A DNA stretch of 64,000 nt, taken from positions 30,176,501-30,240,500 of the forward strand of contig NC_037090.1 in assembly GCF_002994745.2 (NCBI RefSeq). Direction: 5' to 3'. Both the position numbers and the translations under genes were made by a program. Source of the stretch: Rosa chinensis (Eukaryota > Streptophyta > Magnoliopsida > Rosales > Rosaceae). The notes below the pieces were generated by a model. That model saw only the letters and a program-made list of their open reading frames with translations. It had not been told where the DNA came from and ran no database searches. Shown piece by piece: positions 11,245 through 22,806 of this stretch (its first letter is position 1; each line of letters opens with the position of its first letter).

Positions 11245-11829
11245 TTGGGTCTCTGATTTGGGTTTCTATGTTGAAAAAATTCCCATCTAGAAGTTTTGAA
11301 GTATCTCAAATTCCTCATCAACTAGATTCAAGAAATTAGGCAAATTCACTAGTATCTATGAAATTGCCAACCTATAGTAAGAATGCATATCCTAACTGTA
11401 TTGGCCTACCCTAAAACTGATGTTTGAACAAATTTCCTTCTAATTATATTTGGCAAAATCAATAATCTGCTTTATAACCAGAAAAGGTTTTGTTGGATGA
11501 ACCCAAACAGCAGCTACCATTCCTCCAGAGTCCAGATCAAGAAAATGAGTTCTTCTCACTCTCCGACATGATGAGAGGTAAATACTTTAAAAAGGATATC
11601 TCTACGTGCACTTCATCTCAATATGAACTCAATGAAGATCTAGTAGGACGCCACCAGTGTTCCTGTCAATAGAAGGCTAACAGCGTAAACCTGCCAATCA
11701 ACCAATGGTGGAACAGACTTCCTGGTAATAACAATAACAGTAATAGTTAGAATCATGGTTGACTACAAAACTACTCCCAAGCTAGTTACCATGATTGTGA
11801 AGCAATACATCTCTTATACCAATCCCACT
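11245..11829. other. Gene-free stretch between the Copia element and the MULE
   Basis: It is moderately AT-rich. A 60-codon open frame (11490-11672) with a charged, non-repetitive product has no similarity I recognise. It could be a decayed gene piece or chance. Nothing else is evident. Confidence 0.4.
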
Positions 11830-12039
11830 TAAGATTTTGGACAAAATACTATTTACTCCCTGTACTGATAGGGTATCGACATTTCAGTCCATGACGTTTC
11901 AATTTCACCTAAAAACTCCCTAAACTCTCCAATTTCACCCAATTGGTCCTTGCCGTCAGCTTTCCATCCAAATCTCCATCATCTTGCTGACGTGGCATTA
12001 TTTTCACGCTAAAAATAACTATTTTACCCTGATTGACCA

Positions 12040-12090
<51 letters not shown>

Positions 12091-12098
12091 CTTTTTAC

Positions 12099-13353
12099 TA
12101 GGCCTGGGCTCGGGTCGAGCAGGGCCCGAATTTTAGTGAGACCGAGACTAAAATTGTCGGCTCGGGCAAATTCGGGCTTTTTCCAAATTGAAAACCGACA
12201 GGAACCGACCCCAGTCGGGCCGGTTCTGTCTTTCAGGCTTTCGGGCCCAGAAAAGCCAGTTTATCTGCTTTGCTCTTTTCCCAGTTTTCCAAAGACAGTT
12301 CTGCATTCTGGCAGTTTTGGCTCTCCTTAATCTCGAACTGAGGCTTCTCGATCTTCTTGAAGTGCAACCACACCCAAGATCTTCCAGCAGGTTTTTCAGA
12401 CTTTTCTTCTTTTCCTTCTTCATTTGCATCATCTCCAGCATTGCTCGGTCCAGCATCTATAGCTCCACCACGTTTTCTCTTCACAGCAGCCTTGTTCTTC
12501 GAGCTTCGTAATGTTTTCGGAATCGTCTGAACCCTCGAAGCATCAGTTGATGTTGGAAGAGCAATGGCTTTTGAATTTGAATTGGAATCGGAACTTTTGG
12601 ATGGATTGAATCGGAACTTTGGGATGAATTCTGAGGAGAAGCCATGAAATTTGGGGGGCGCTTGAATACAAGATCGCCTGAACCTAATTCACCACATTCA
12701 AGTTCAGTAAATTTAGAAACTTTAGATCGAAAAACTCAAATTGAAAACCCTAGATTACTCATTACTGAATACTCACCGAATTGGGATTCGAGGAGAATCG
12801 AGTTGATCGACTATTAGATTGAAACCATGTGGAATCGAAGATCCGAGAGCCCTCTCTGAAATTGTCGGGCTTCGGCGACGGCGAACTTCTGGAGCTTCGC
12901 GTCCAGTGGCTCACTGGCGAAGGCGAATTTCAAAAACAAAGAGTGGCGGAGGAGCTGGTATCGAGCTGGGAGAGCCAAGAGAGTGGCGGACGGAGAGCTG
13001 AGAGATTGAGACAGAGAACTCGAGAACAGAGGGTCAGAGTTCAGAGGGTTAGTATCGAGTTAGGTCTCGACTCGATGACTAGGTGAGTTAGGTCAGAGTG
13101 TTTTAATTTTTATTTATTAATATTTAACATATTAATATATTGCCCAATCATAGACTGACAAGTGGAAAATGATATACAATTCGGGTCGGGTCGGTCTTTC
13201 GGTCTCCAAATATTTGAAACCGGAGACCGAACTGATTCACTACAATCGGGTCGGGCTTTGAACTGAACCGATAATTTCCATATTAAAACCGAACCGAATC
13301 GGTCTTTTTTGCTCGGTCTGGTTCGGTCTTTCACGTCCAAACGCCCACCCCTA
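12099..13353. mobile_element. hAT-type element nested inside the MULE, exact 8-bp target duplication
   Basis: The ends are TAGGCCTGGGCTCGGG on the left and CGCCCACCCCTA on the right, an imperfect TAGGGxTGGGC inverted repeat typical of one hAT group. CTTTTTAC flanks it on both sides (12091-12098 and 13354-13361). Subterminal blocks are dense in CGGGTCGG/CCGACC motifs in both orientations. The interior keeps only the start of a BED-type hAT transposase. Because its TSD lies inside MULE sequence, it inserted after the MULE formed or was carried in with it. Confidence 0.9.
12233..12484 (-). pseudogene. N-terminal fragment of a hAT transposase (BED-finger start)
   Basis: The frame begins MKRKRGGAIDAGPSNAGDDA, rich in charged residues, and reaches RSWVWLHFKKIE, which fits the first strand of a BED zinc finger (S-x-V-W-x-H-F). 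No cysteine/histidine pair follows; the frame runs into the subterminal repeats. I read it as what remains after internal deletion of an autonomous hAT element. The match is short. Confidence 0.5.
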
Positions 13354-14756
13354 CTTTTTACCTCTTCTTCTTCCACCGTGTCCCTTATCTTCCTCCTCTC
13401 TGATCTCTTCTCCTCTCTAATTCGACTTTATCCCTCTCTAATTCAACTTCAGATTTCTCCAGTTCGACTTTCTCTCCCTTCAATTTGACCTCCTCCTTTC
13501 TGTCCAGTTGCACCTCTCTACCACACCTCCGACCTCGGACGGAGCCTAGTGTATTTCCGGCGACTCAATCCAATGATAGCTCCAATTTTCGGCCATGCTG
13601 GACGCCGAACTAGTCGGATTCTCTTCCTCTCGGTGGCGTGAAGCGGAGCCCGGTCCTCCTTTCTCCAAGAGAGCAACGGCGGCGGCAGGACGAAGCCCAA
13701 AAGGTTCTCGGGTTCACGGAAAATTCTCCGATTCCGGCCGATTCGTGGTGTCGGACCTATATCAGAAGCTTCCTCTCGACGTCAGCACTGTATCTATGGT
13801 GTTGATTTGCTGAGATGATGAGCTAAGATAGAGAATCGAAGAGGATAAGATGTTTGAATTTTCCTGCGAGTTTCCATGTTTTCGGGCAACTTTGGTTTCA
13901 ATTTAGGTATCAGAGTTTGTGTACTTGTCGAGCTCTATCACTCGGTATAATTGAATTTGAATTTGGTTGAGATTTGGAGATTTTGATATATTGGGCAGCG
14001 TCGGCCACCGTGTGGCTATTGTGCACGACCGTGATTTGGTTTTTTGGCAGTTTCTGATGGTTTTGATCATCACTTGGTCCCTGGTAGTCTTATTAACTGT
14101 AATTGAAAATTTGAATGGAATTCTAGATCGATCGAAGGATTGTTGGTGTTGTGCTCTTGTACTGTTGTTCTGGTATAGTATTGGAACTGTGTTGCTATCG
14201 ATTTGTTTGGTCTTCCTTTGTTGATTTCCATCCTTGATGCAGTCCAAAGAACAAATTGAAGTGGTTATTTGAGGAAGAAAGGGAGGTGGATAGGATGAGG
14301 AGAATGATTGATGAGGCAGAGGTTGGTGGTGGTTGAAGGTTGCAGTGAGGATGAGGACGGAGACAAGAGAGAGAGGGGAAGAACAAGAGATAAAAAGAAA
14401 AGATATAAATAAATAAATAAATATTAAATAAATAAATAATAATAAAAAAGAGTAATTGAGGGTAAAATAGTCATTGTAGCGTGAAAATAATACCACGTCA
14501 GCAAGATGACGGAAATTTAGACGGAAAGCTGACGGCAAGGACCAATTGGGTGAAATTGGAGAGTTTATGGAGTTTTTAGGTCAAATTGAAACATCAGGAA
14601 CTGAAACGTCGATACCCTATAAGTATAGAGAGTAAACAGTATTTTGTCCTAAGATTTTTATAGTTTGAAATGTGATCCTAAGCTACACAAAAAATTAAAA
14701 AAAAAAACAACTAAATAAAATGAGATGGTATAGCAGCAGGTCTAACCTTTTTTTGT

Positions 14757-15991
14757 AGGGTGCGGCTATTGCTACCCTACTATTTTCTTAGTTCACCCTT
14801 CAAACATTTGAATTATTGAAAGTCTATATTACCCAAGTGCAAAATGACTAATAAGTACACTAATTTTATAAAATTCAAATATGTAAGAAAAAATAAATAT
14901 ATAAGTAATTAATTAAATACAAAGACTACTTATTAACTTTTCATTGAATAACATTAAGGGTGCGGCTATTGCCACCCTACCATTTTCTTAGTTCACCTTA
15001 CGAATATTTGAATTATTGAAAGACTATATTACCCAAGTGCAAAATGACTAATAAATACACTAATTTTCTAAAATCTAAATATGTAAGAAAAAAATAAATA
15101 TATAAGTAATTAATTAAATACAAAGACTACGTAATTTCTCATTGGATAATATTAATCTTTATCTTCTTACTATTTTTTTTTTTGGCTTTTTGTTGCCTCC
15201 TCATCATTAATTTGTTATTCAATTCACAAAACCATTACCTTTAACTTCATCAAAATCTTTGTAATATTCTTGGAAAGAGAAATAGGTTATTTATTTTTTA
15301 ATTGGATATGTCATATAAGGATATTTTTGGAAAGAGAAATAGGTTAAATAAGTAAATTGAATAACTAAAACTAAAATGTAGGGTGTAATAAGCAAGTAGG
15401 GTGAACAAAGAAAATGGTAGGGTGGCAATAGCCGCACCCTAACATTAATCTTTATCTTCTCAACCCAAATTTGAATTTATTACTATTTTTTGTGTTTTTT
15501 TTGCCTCCTCATCGTTAATTCGTTATTCAATTCACAAAACCATTACCTTTAACTTCATCAAAATTTTTGCAATATTCTTCGTGAACACTGAAAGTAAAAA
15601 TTTAAAACACGAAAAAAAAAATCAATCTCTTCTTCATTGATCATAGTTGTAAATTTACTAATCTTTTTACATAGATTAAAATAGAGAACATTGAAATTCT
15701 TGATAAAATAAAAAAGAACATTGAAATTGAAAGAAAAAATTAAAAAAATAGAAGTAATCAGATTATGATTTTATTAAGAAACTTTAATAAATTTTAATTT
15801 TTTATGATTATAAATTAAATGAGAGATTTTCGTTAAAAATATTTATTTTCTAATTGGATATGTCATATAAGGATATTCTTGGAAAGAGAAATAGGTTAAA
15901 TAAGTAAATTTAATAATTGAAATTAAAATGTAGGGTGTAATGAGTAAGTATGGTGAACAAAGAAAATGGTAAGGTGGCAATAGCCGCAGCC
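14757..15991. mobile_element. MITE-like TIR element (outer copy) interrupted by a relative
   Basis: The left end GGGTGCGGCTATTGC (14757) and right end GCAATAGCCGCAGCC (to 15991) are inverted repeats that extend about 40 bp (GGGTGAACAAAGAAAATGG on the right). TTTTTGTA flanks both sides (14749-14756 and 15992-15999); the original target may have been 9 bp with one T lost. Removing the inner element and one TSD leaves about 744 bp, AT-rich and without coding sequence. Confidence 0.8.
14958..15439. mobile_element. Inner MITE of the same family, 482 bp, exact 9-bp target duplication
   Basis: It starts GGGTGCGGCTATTGCCACCC and ends with the inverted copy GGGTGGCAATAGCCGCACCC. TAACATTAA flanks it at 14949-14957 and 15440-15448. 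Its sequence closely follows that of the outer copy, so one member inserted into another. The 9-bp TSD and GGG-initial ends suggest mobilisation by a MULE transposase. Confidence 0.9.
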
Positions 15992-16043
15992 TTTTTGTAT
16001 GTACATCAAAATTCCAAGAAGCCACCACCAAAAGAAAGTTTTA

Positions 16044-17714
16044 GGATTAATTTCAGTTTACCTACTCTAACTTTAACTCAATCTTCATGTTAGTCCTTAT
16101 TCTTTGAATTTCATCAAGATTACCCATATACTCCTAATTTTAATCAACTGTGTCCAATTTTTCAAATTCCATCCAAATCTACCGTCAAGTAATGACGTGG
16201 CAAGAGACATAATTCAAAAAAATTTCCGACGGGCCCACATGAAGGGCTAAAATGGACAATTGCACTAATTCTTCCTCCTTCCGTTGTTGTTGACCACATT
16301 CACCCCCAAACCCAAAAAGCCTCGATCATCTGAGGGAACAACCTCAACGATGCATTTGCCTTCTCTGTTCTTGTTCTCAACCATGTCTTTTTGAACCCAC
16401 CACGCCTCTTGGATTTCCCATCGCATATTTCTGAACCAACATCAAAGTCAAGCAATTTTTGGCTACTGGGTTTCTGTTCATATGGAGTTCGAGGAGAGAG
16501 AAAGTAAATCTAGGATTCTCTCTCTCCTCCACCACTGGTCTCTAGCACCACCGTGACTCACCTCCACTACCATCGTGCTCACGGCCTCCGTCGAGTCGAG
16601 CCTGACATCTATGACATCCGACGACGCCCCGAGTTAAACTCATGCGCCGACAAGCCAATACCCAGACTTGATTTGGACACTCAAATCTCCTCTGGGTACG
16701 CGACCTTCCTCTTCGCTCATCCAGCTCCGGCATAGAACTGTCAAGAGCTCCTCCCTTCTCTTGTTAATCAAATATTCAAGCCTCACGTTTCTGGGTTCAT
16801 GTTTGAGAGTGAGAGTTCTACAAGACAAAGAGAGAAATTTGCCTCCTCTGTTCTCGGTGGGAGTTGGTAGAATCTATTGTTATTAGAGTGTGGTCATGTC
16901 CATTTGGGTTATGAAATTTTTAGTGAATTGCCGATTCTCTTCATGGCAACGTTTCTAATTGGGGTTTTTGGCTTCTGTTCTTGAGAATTTAGTTCATCTC
17001 AATTCTAGATTTTTCTGAATTTGTTATTTCAAGTTATGGGTTAGCTGCAATTTCAAGGTAAGGGTTTGATCTTAGAATTTGTTCATGTGACAATTGGGTA
17101 TCTGAATTACAAGTAATTTGTGTTTATCATGGCAATTCGATGGACTCTCATCTTCAAACTTGTACTATTTAAAGACATCTGATCTCCTATATGTTCTTGA
17201 AATTGAATCTCACTGAGAAAAATAGTTTTGGTGAACAACTATTATTATTATTATTTTATTATTTTTATTTTTTTTCAACTATGCTTTTGAGTATATATGC
17301 ATACTTGAATAACAGAAAGAAAGTCACTGCCATGCACAAGACGAACATCATGAAGCTTGCAGAAGGTCTGTTCTTGGAGTCAAACCAAGTTAATCCGGAC
17401 AGACTGAGGTCGGGTACTGATCTCGTCTTCTTCTTGCTCTCCGAGCTTTGTGGTTCCTTCCCACACTAGCAACCCAAGCAACCTGCTTCCCAACATTGTA
17501 ACTTTCCAGGGGTAATATCAAAATTTAACAATCTCTCTCCTGCCACGTCATACTTAACAGAAGATTTGGATGGAGTTTGGAAAATTGGACACGGCTGATT
17601 AAAATTAGGAGTATAAGGGTGATCTTGATGAAATTAAAAGAACAAGGACTAATATGAAGATTGACTAATATGAAGATTGAGCTAAAATTGGAGTAGGTAA
17701 ACTGAAATTAATCC
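16044..17714. mobile_element. Pack-MULE, 1.67 kb, exact 9-bp target duplication, carries a host-gene fragment
   Basis: The ends are GGATTAATTTCAGTTTACC on the left and the inverted copy on the right; similarity continues about 165-180 bp on each side and includes TGACGTGGCA. AAAGTTTTA flanks it at 16035-16043 and 17715-17723, nine of nine. The right TIR has an extra 19-bp tandem copy (ACTAATATGAAGATTG motif, about 17646-17685). The interior is less AT-rich than its surroundings and contains an exon piece of NAD-isocitrate dehydrogenase plus a further block (16290-16880) that looks gene-derived but is unrecognised. No transposase is present. Confidence 0.92.
17283..17382 (+). pseudogene. IDH: Captured exon fragment of mitochondrial NAD-isocitrate dehydrogenase subunit
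   Basis: Translation gives AFEY, then a 4-base insertion (ATAT, 17295-17298), then AYLNNRKKVTAMHKTNIM and KLAEGLFLES. This matches the block in plant NAD-dependent isocitrate dehydrogenase (regulatory type) around the conserved lysine and asparagine of the metal-isocitrate site. The typical sequence has VHKANIMKLADGLFLES, so substitutions A to T and D to E are visible. The frame then runs into unrelated sequence at the point where a cysteine and CREVA-like residues would follow. A T-rich tract lies upstream, as at an intron end. It is a fragment inside a transposon and not a working gene. Confidence 0.8.
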
Positions 17715-17723
17715 AAAGTTTTA

Positions 17724-18540
17724 AGTAGACACACTATCAGAATCAAGTTTTAACTTCACTTCATCAAGGCAGGCTTTAAGATGTTGAAGTTCTACCATAT
17801 CTGATAAACTCCCCGCCTGACATGTCCCAAATGTATCTTATTCAGTCACAAAAATAGTGAGACATCTATGGGAATTAAAGAGATTTCAAATGATAGAAAA
17901 TATTGTGTTATAGTATATCATAGATTCATAGATGGAGGTGACATGCACCCCAGTCAAACCTCTACACACATTCCGATTGATACTTGATGAGAGGTTACCC
18001 TTTCTTCTCCAGTTATTGACAAAATCAAGCACATTTGGTTTTTTTTTATGGAATAAAAAAAATTAGTAATCAAACTAGACTAAACAACATAATTCAATAC
18101 TACCTTATACACCATCGCAAAAAACTAAATCTTATACACTGACAATAATTCATTAAGCTTCGCACATTTGTGGCTGAGATGTGGATAAAAAGGATAGATA
18201 GATGTTCATTTTCAAATGCAAATTTACTTATTACACCTGTGCATTCTTACGTCCCTAGCTACAAACAAGAAAATGGTTATTTCATTCAATAACGTTAGAA
18301 ACTTGGAATGAACTGATACGTAAGCAATTGTTATTGGCACGGCACTCTGCGTACTACGAATACAAATTTGGATGAGAAATACAAGTATAATTTGACTACA
18401 GTGCTTTATGACCCTATGGATGATCTCCTAGCTCATTACATCAAAGTTTGAAAATGCTAAAGCTCTTACTCCTGACCTAATTTCATTAAATATCTATATG
18501 CATGCATGTGTTTGCAAATATACTGTCTAATCTCTCATAT
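17724..18540. other. Intergenic DNA downstream of the CHX gene
   Basis: It is AT-rich and has no coding frame, TIR or repeat that I can support. It includes the 3' untranslated region of the antiporter, which ends at 18541. Confidence 0.5.
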
Positions 18541-21500
18541 TTATACCATAGACGACGACTCCGGCAACTCATAGTCAGCTTCCTCCACCACAAGCGGCCG
18601 CGACGCTGTAGCATCATATTGTTGAATCACCACAACTGAAGCTGTGGAAGAGAAGTCTGACGAGGCTAAGAAGCTTCCGATTGGCCCAAGCTCTGCACAG
18701 TCACTCGACTCTACCAACGGGACAGTCGACGACATTCTCCCTACTATAAACAAGTTGTGCTTGCTCAGAGTCTTTAATGCCACCGCGATCTCCCCTTTGC
18801 TGTCCACCACCTTCTCCTCGTAAAACATGGACTCTTCCTTTTCCTTATTGCTACTTCTTACATTCTTGTACTCCTCCAAGAACTTCTCGTCCTCTTCATT
18901 CTCTTGGCTACTATCTTCTTCTTTCAGTATTTTCTTGTTGTCAGCTGTTATCCCAACTAATTTCGCTCCAAATCTCAATGTCTTCCCTTGTGGAGCAACG
19001 AATCTAAAAACAGTCAACGCAATCCCAGGATGTTCAGCCAGTCTCATACCATAAGCCAGTGCCTCCCGGTCATCTCTTCCTCCGAAGAACGCCACCACCG
19101 CCGTAAACGACACTTCGCTAGCTGAGACCTGCGTGGTGCCACCGAGTCCTCTATCAACTAGAATCCCAACCGAACAAGGCGCATGTCGGAGCACACGCTC
19201 GTTCACCACTTGAAATGAGTGTCCGACCGACTCCATGGTGCCGTCCAGCTTCTGATGCTTGTGAAACGGCAACAAAATCATTGCCACAGTTTTTTGGTGC
19301 GCGCAGGCGCATATGTCCTCGTGCATGTCGTTTAAAGAAGAGATGGCGGTGGCTGGCCGAATCTTGACGCTGCTGAGCTGCTCGTAGGCCTCAAAAGCAA
19401 TAACCATTTGGTCATTTCCATCACTCTTCTTGTTCCAAAATGGGAGGCCATTATAGCGGGCTTTGTGGACCATGGAGATTGCAGAGGACCGCTCCGAGAG
19501 CTCCATGAGGTGCATGGCGTAGATGGTGAGTCGTCCGCGCTTGTGGGTGCCGCGAGACGACTCGATGAGGTTGATAATGGTGGGGATGTTGCGGGTGGTG
19601 TGGAAGCATGCCAATATTCGAAGTTCTGTGTCTGGGCTTTTGCGAAAAATGGTGCGTAGTTTGTAAGGGGCTCCCTTTCTTGCTGGTTTGTACACTGCCA
19701 TCACTAGTGGTGTGGTGATGAAGGTGGTGAACAACGCCATCAAAACAAAGATGGCAAAAGTCTGTTCGTTCAGTACCTGCTCGTAGTCACAAGAAACAAG
19801 ATCAATAATGTACGTAACAGAACCAAACAAATATCACACACAAGTTTTCTAAAGTAAGATGTAGCAAAACGCAACTTATGCTCTGTTGAGGTGGAAGGTA
19901 CTAATAGAATGTGGTGGTTATGTTAAATAAGTTCATCCACAGAGTATAAAATGAGTTCTTATTCGGCTAATTAAGTCATCAAAGTGGTATTCATATATGC
20001 CAAACATTTCTGCGCGCAAGAGATTATATCAACAGTGTATTATGCTAGATTAACTTAATACAATGAAAGACTCGGTATATTACTAGCCCCCACTAAGCTA
20101 CTCTACATGTATTCGGTTGTTGTGATTAAGAGAAACTCATTCGACAACTAAGAGAGAACCCATTAAATTTTCATAACTAAAATGAGAAAAGGTGGACTTC
20201 ACGATTAAATTTATATGCATTAGATCTAACTAATATATTTTCAGGATAAACGATAAATGTGAGCTACAAATAATTTCTAAGTAATTATCACTACAAAAGA
20301 GTTTTTCGTATGGCAACATGAATGGAATCATGGTTCATTTTCAGCAAAATTGATCTTGTTTTGTGTTTCTTGCTTTGAAAGTTTCGATTTATAGAGGTCA
20401 AAACTCACACGCGCGCGCGCGCGCACACACACACATACATACATACATACATATAAGGAGGTAAATTACCTTTCTATCCTTGCCAATATTGAGGACGATG
20501 AGCTCCACCAAGCCCTTTGTATTCATAAGGAAGCCAAGCGCCAAGGCTTCCCTGAAAGGCACCTTGAACAGCATCGACACAGTGACAGTCCCGACGATCT
20601 TCCCAAACGACGCTGTACATATCACCAGCACCAGCATACCCCACGACACCCCCCCGCTTATAGTCAAAAAATTAGTCTTGAGCCCACTGGATACAAAATA
20701 AAGCGGCAATAGAAGCCCCGAAACCAGGTCCTCAATCTTCTCTATCAACACACCAGCGAACGGACCCTCCTTCGGCATTATGATCCCCACCACGAATGCG
20801 CCGAACAGCGCGTGTATCCCAATCGTGTCCGTCACGAACCCCGCAGCCAAAACCAGCGAGAGAGTGATGCAGATGTACAGCTCCTTCACGGGTTCGCCCT
20901 CTGGGGACCTTCGCGCCATCATGACCAGTATGGGGCGGATGGCGACGACGGCGAACCCGACGAAGCCGGCACCGCAGAGGAGGACCCAGACGGAGACGAG
21001 CGGGGAGGTGTTGTTGCCAGTGAGGGCGATGGCGAGGGCTAGAAGGATCCAGGCGGCGACGTCGTTGACGGCGGCGGCGGACATGGCGATGCGGCCGACG
21101 TCGGTGGTGAGGAGCTTGAGCTCAGCGAGGATGCGGGCGAGGACGGGGAAGGCGGTGATGGAGAGGGCGACGCCGTTGAAAACGAGGAAGGGGCCTTGTT
21201 TCACACCTTTCGAGACAGTGGCGCGTAGGGCTTCGGAGGTGCCGATGCCGAGGACGAAGGGGAGGGTGATCCCGCAGAAGGCGATGCCGAGGGACTTCTT
21301 GCCTGTGCGGCGGATGGCGCCGATGTCGAGCTCAAGGCCGACGAGGAAGAGGAAGAAGCAGAGCCCGATGTTGGCTACCGTGTCTAGCACCGTCATGCCT
21401 TTTGGGGGGAAAATCATGTGTAGAAAGGTCTTGCTCCTCCCGAATGCGGAGGGGCCCAACAGACATCCGCCCTATATTTATTAAATTTGTTTACCAAATG

Positions 21501-21922
21501 ATGCACGCATGTATAAAAAAAATTGATTCAAATACTGCTGTGGTATAAACAAATTGAGTGAGCGTTAGAAAAAAAGGGGGAGCTTGATATGAAATGTCAT
21601 AGTGACCAAATTTGATGAATGCAGCACTGCGATGTCAGAGTTTTGTAAAACACTTTGTGCCAGAAATGTTGATCAAAAAGAAAAAAATGAGCATTTGCTT
21701 AATGAACAGAAAAGGAGAGGCTCTTACTATAACTTCGGCTATGACTCGGGGTTGCCGGAGAGGTTTTAGAAGATATGCAAGAAACCTGGTGAACACCACG
21801 ACCAAGATGATTTGGAGGATGAGTAAGGGAAGAGCGTAATCAAGTGGATTTTCACCTTGAAATGATCCATTTGAAGTGGCCTTCATGGGTGGGGTGGTCG
21901 CCGGCAGCGGCGCAGGTGCCAT
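18541..21922 (-). CDS. CHX18-like: Cation/H+ antiporter of the CHX16-19 group
   Basis: The coding exons are 21922-21728, 21471-20470 and 19776-18541, giving 810 aa. Both introns are GT-AG and all junctions are phase 0. Exon 1 has the group signature [20 protein letters not shown] and the first membrane helix. Exon 2 encodes most of the Na_H_Exchanger domain, about 12 hydrophobic segments, with the ion-translocation motif [20 protein letters not shown] (conserved Asn-Asp) and [18 protein letters not shown]. Exon 3 finishes the membrane domain ([20 protein letters not shown]) and adds a hydrophilic C-terminal half with MPFW-like [16 protein letters not shown] and [11 protein letters not shown] blocks. 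Such proteins exchange K+ or other monovalent cations for protons in endosomal or prevacuolar membranes and affect pH and K+ balance. Length equals the usual size, so it appears intact. Assignment within CHX16-19 is by overall resemblance only. Confidence 0.93.
20409..20452. repeat. Compound microsatellite (GC)n(AC)n(ATAC)n in CHX intron 2
   Basis: A CACGCGCGCG run changes to ACACAC and then to CATACATACATA just downstream of the exon 2 donor site (20469). The alternating purine-pyrimidine tract could be polymorphic; no function is implied. Confidence 0.9.
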
Positions 21923-22806
21923 CTTGAGACCGACTTAGTTAATTGAGATGCATACAATAATCAATACAAAAATTATCTCAGAACCTCAGAATTATGTTCT
22001 TCCTGTTCTGTTACATGTATAAGAGATCACCAAACGCATAACTAACTGTAATTTTGGGATCTCTTAATGTATGGACTGTGGAGGAGCACAAGGCTAGCAG
22101 TACAGCATGGGTGGAGAGTTTAAATATAACTAACCAACTTAATTATAGAAAGTAGGACTGCACATGTCCATCGGTTTCTCTGCTTTGGTTATGGTCTGGT
22201 TTGGTCTTATTCCTTCTTCCTCTCCTATGTATGGTTATTGTTAGTTTGAAAGACTTAAGACTTGTGTGAGTCTCTTTAATTTCACCCACTAAATTTTACT
22301 CGACATTTAAACTTTATCACAAATTTTTTTTTACCATACACACAGAAAAGGCTGTAAAAGTAACTAGGAACAAATAAGCTAACAAACTATACCTTACCAC
22401 AAATGCAGCCACAAATAAAGAAACAAAGAACAAATCAATTTTCTCTAGTTGTATGCAAGAATTTTCTTGCATATCAGCTCCATAATGTCCGTAGCTCTAA
22501 CAAACTAAAAGTCCCTTATAATTGTTTTGATCTCCTAGCAAATGATACTGCTAAATTTAACTGTAAAATGGGCAATAAAAATGAGATGAAATAACCAACC
22601 GCATTCCATATTCTCTGCGTTTGGGAAATGGCATGAAAATTTTTTCTTTGATGACGTTTGTTAAGTGTCTTTGATTCTAAAACTGGTCATGGCATTTCAT
22701 AAAGGTCATAAAAAAAAAAATTATGACGTTTTACTAAGCTATTTTTTTTCAGGTCAGGCAAGATCAAGCTATTTGGGTGGGCAGGGCCGAGCTCATTATA
22801 TATATA
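21923..22806. other. Upstream region of the CHX gene
   Basis: On the minus strand a TATATTTAAA-like box lies near 22118-22128, about 195 bp upstream of the ATG, and may be the core promoter. The rest is AT-rich, with no gene recognised. Confidence 0.35.

Larger units (their letters stand above)
11839..14649. mobile_element. Mutator-like element (non-autonomous, 2.8 kb) with exact 9-bp target duplication
   Basis: The left end GGACAAAATACT (11839) and right end AGTATTTTGTCC (to 14649) are inverted repeats that continue for nearly 200 bp (left 11839-12037, right about 14453-14649) with scattered substitutions. Direct repeats TAAGATTTT flank it at 11830-11838 and 14650-14658, nine of nine bases. 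Long TIRs with a 9-bp TSD define a MULE. The interior has no MULE transposase. It contains a CT microsatellite (12043-12087), a complete nested hAT element, and a GC-rich block near 13500-13760 resembling the 5' part of a plant gene, possibly captured. The TIR contains GCTGACGTGGCA, a bZIP-type core. Confidence 0.92.

Noticed and set aside
11490..11672. 60-codon frame MLDEPKQQLPFLQ...
   Set aside because: Composition is protein-like, but no family is recognised and no exon structure can be supported.
20780..21484. 234-codon plus-strand frame
   Set aside because: It is antisense to the well-supported CHX exon 2 and owes its length to GC-rich codon positions there.
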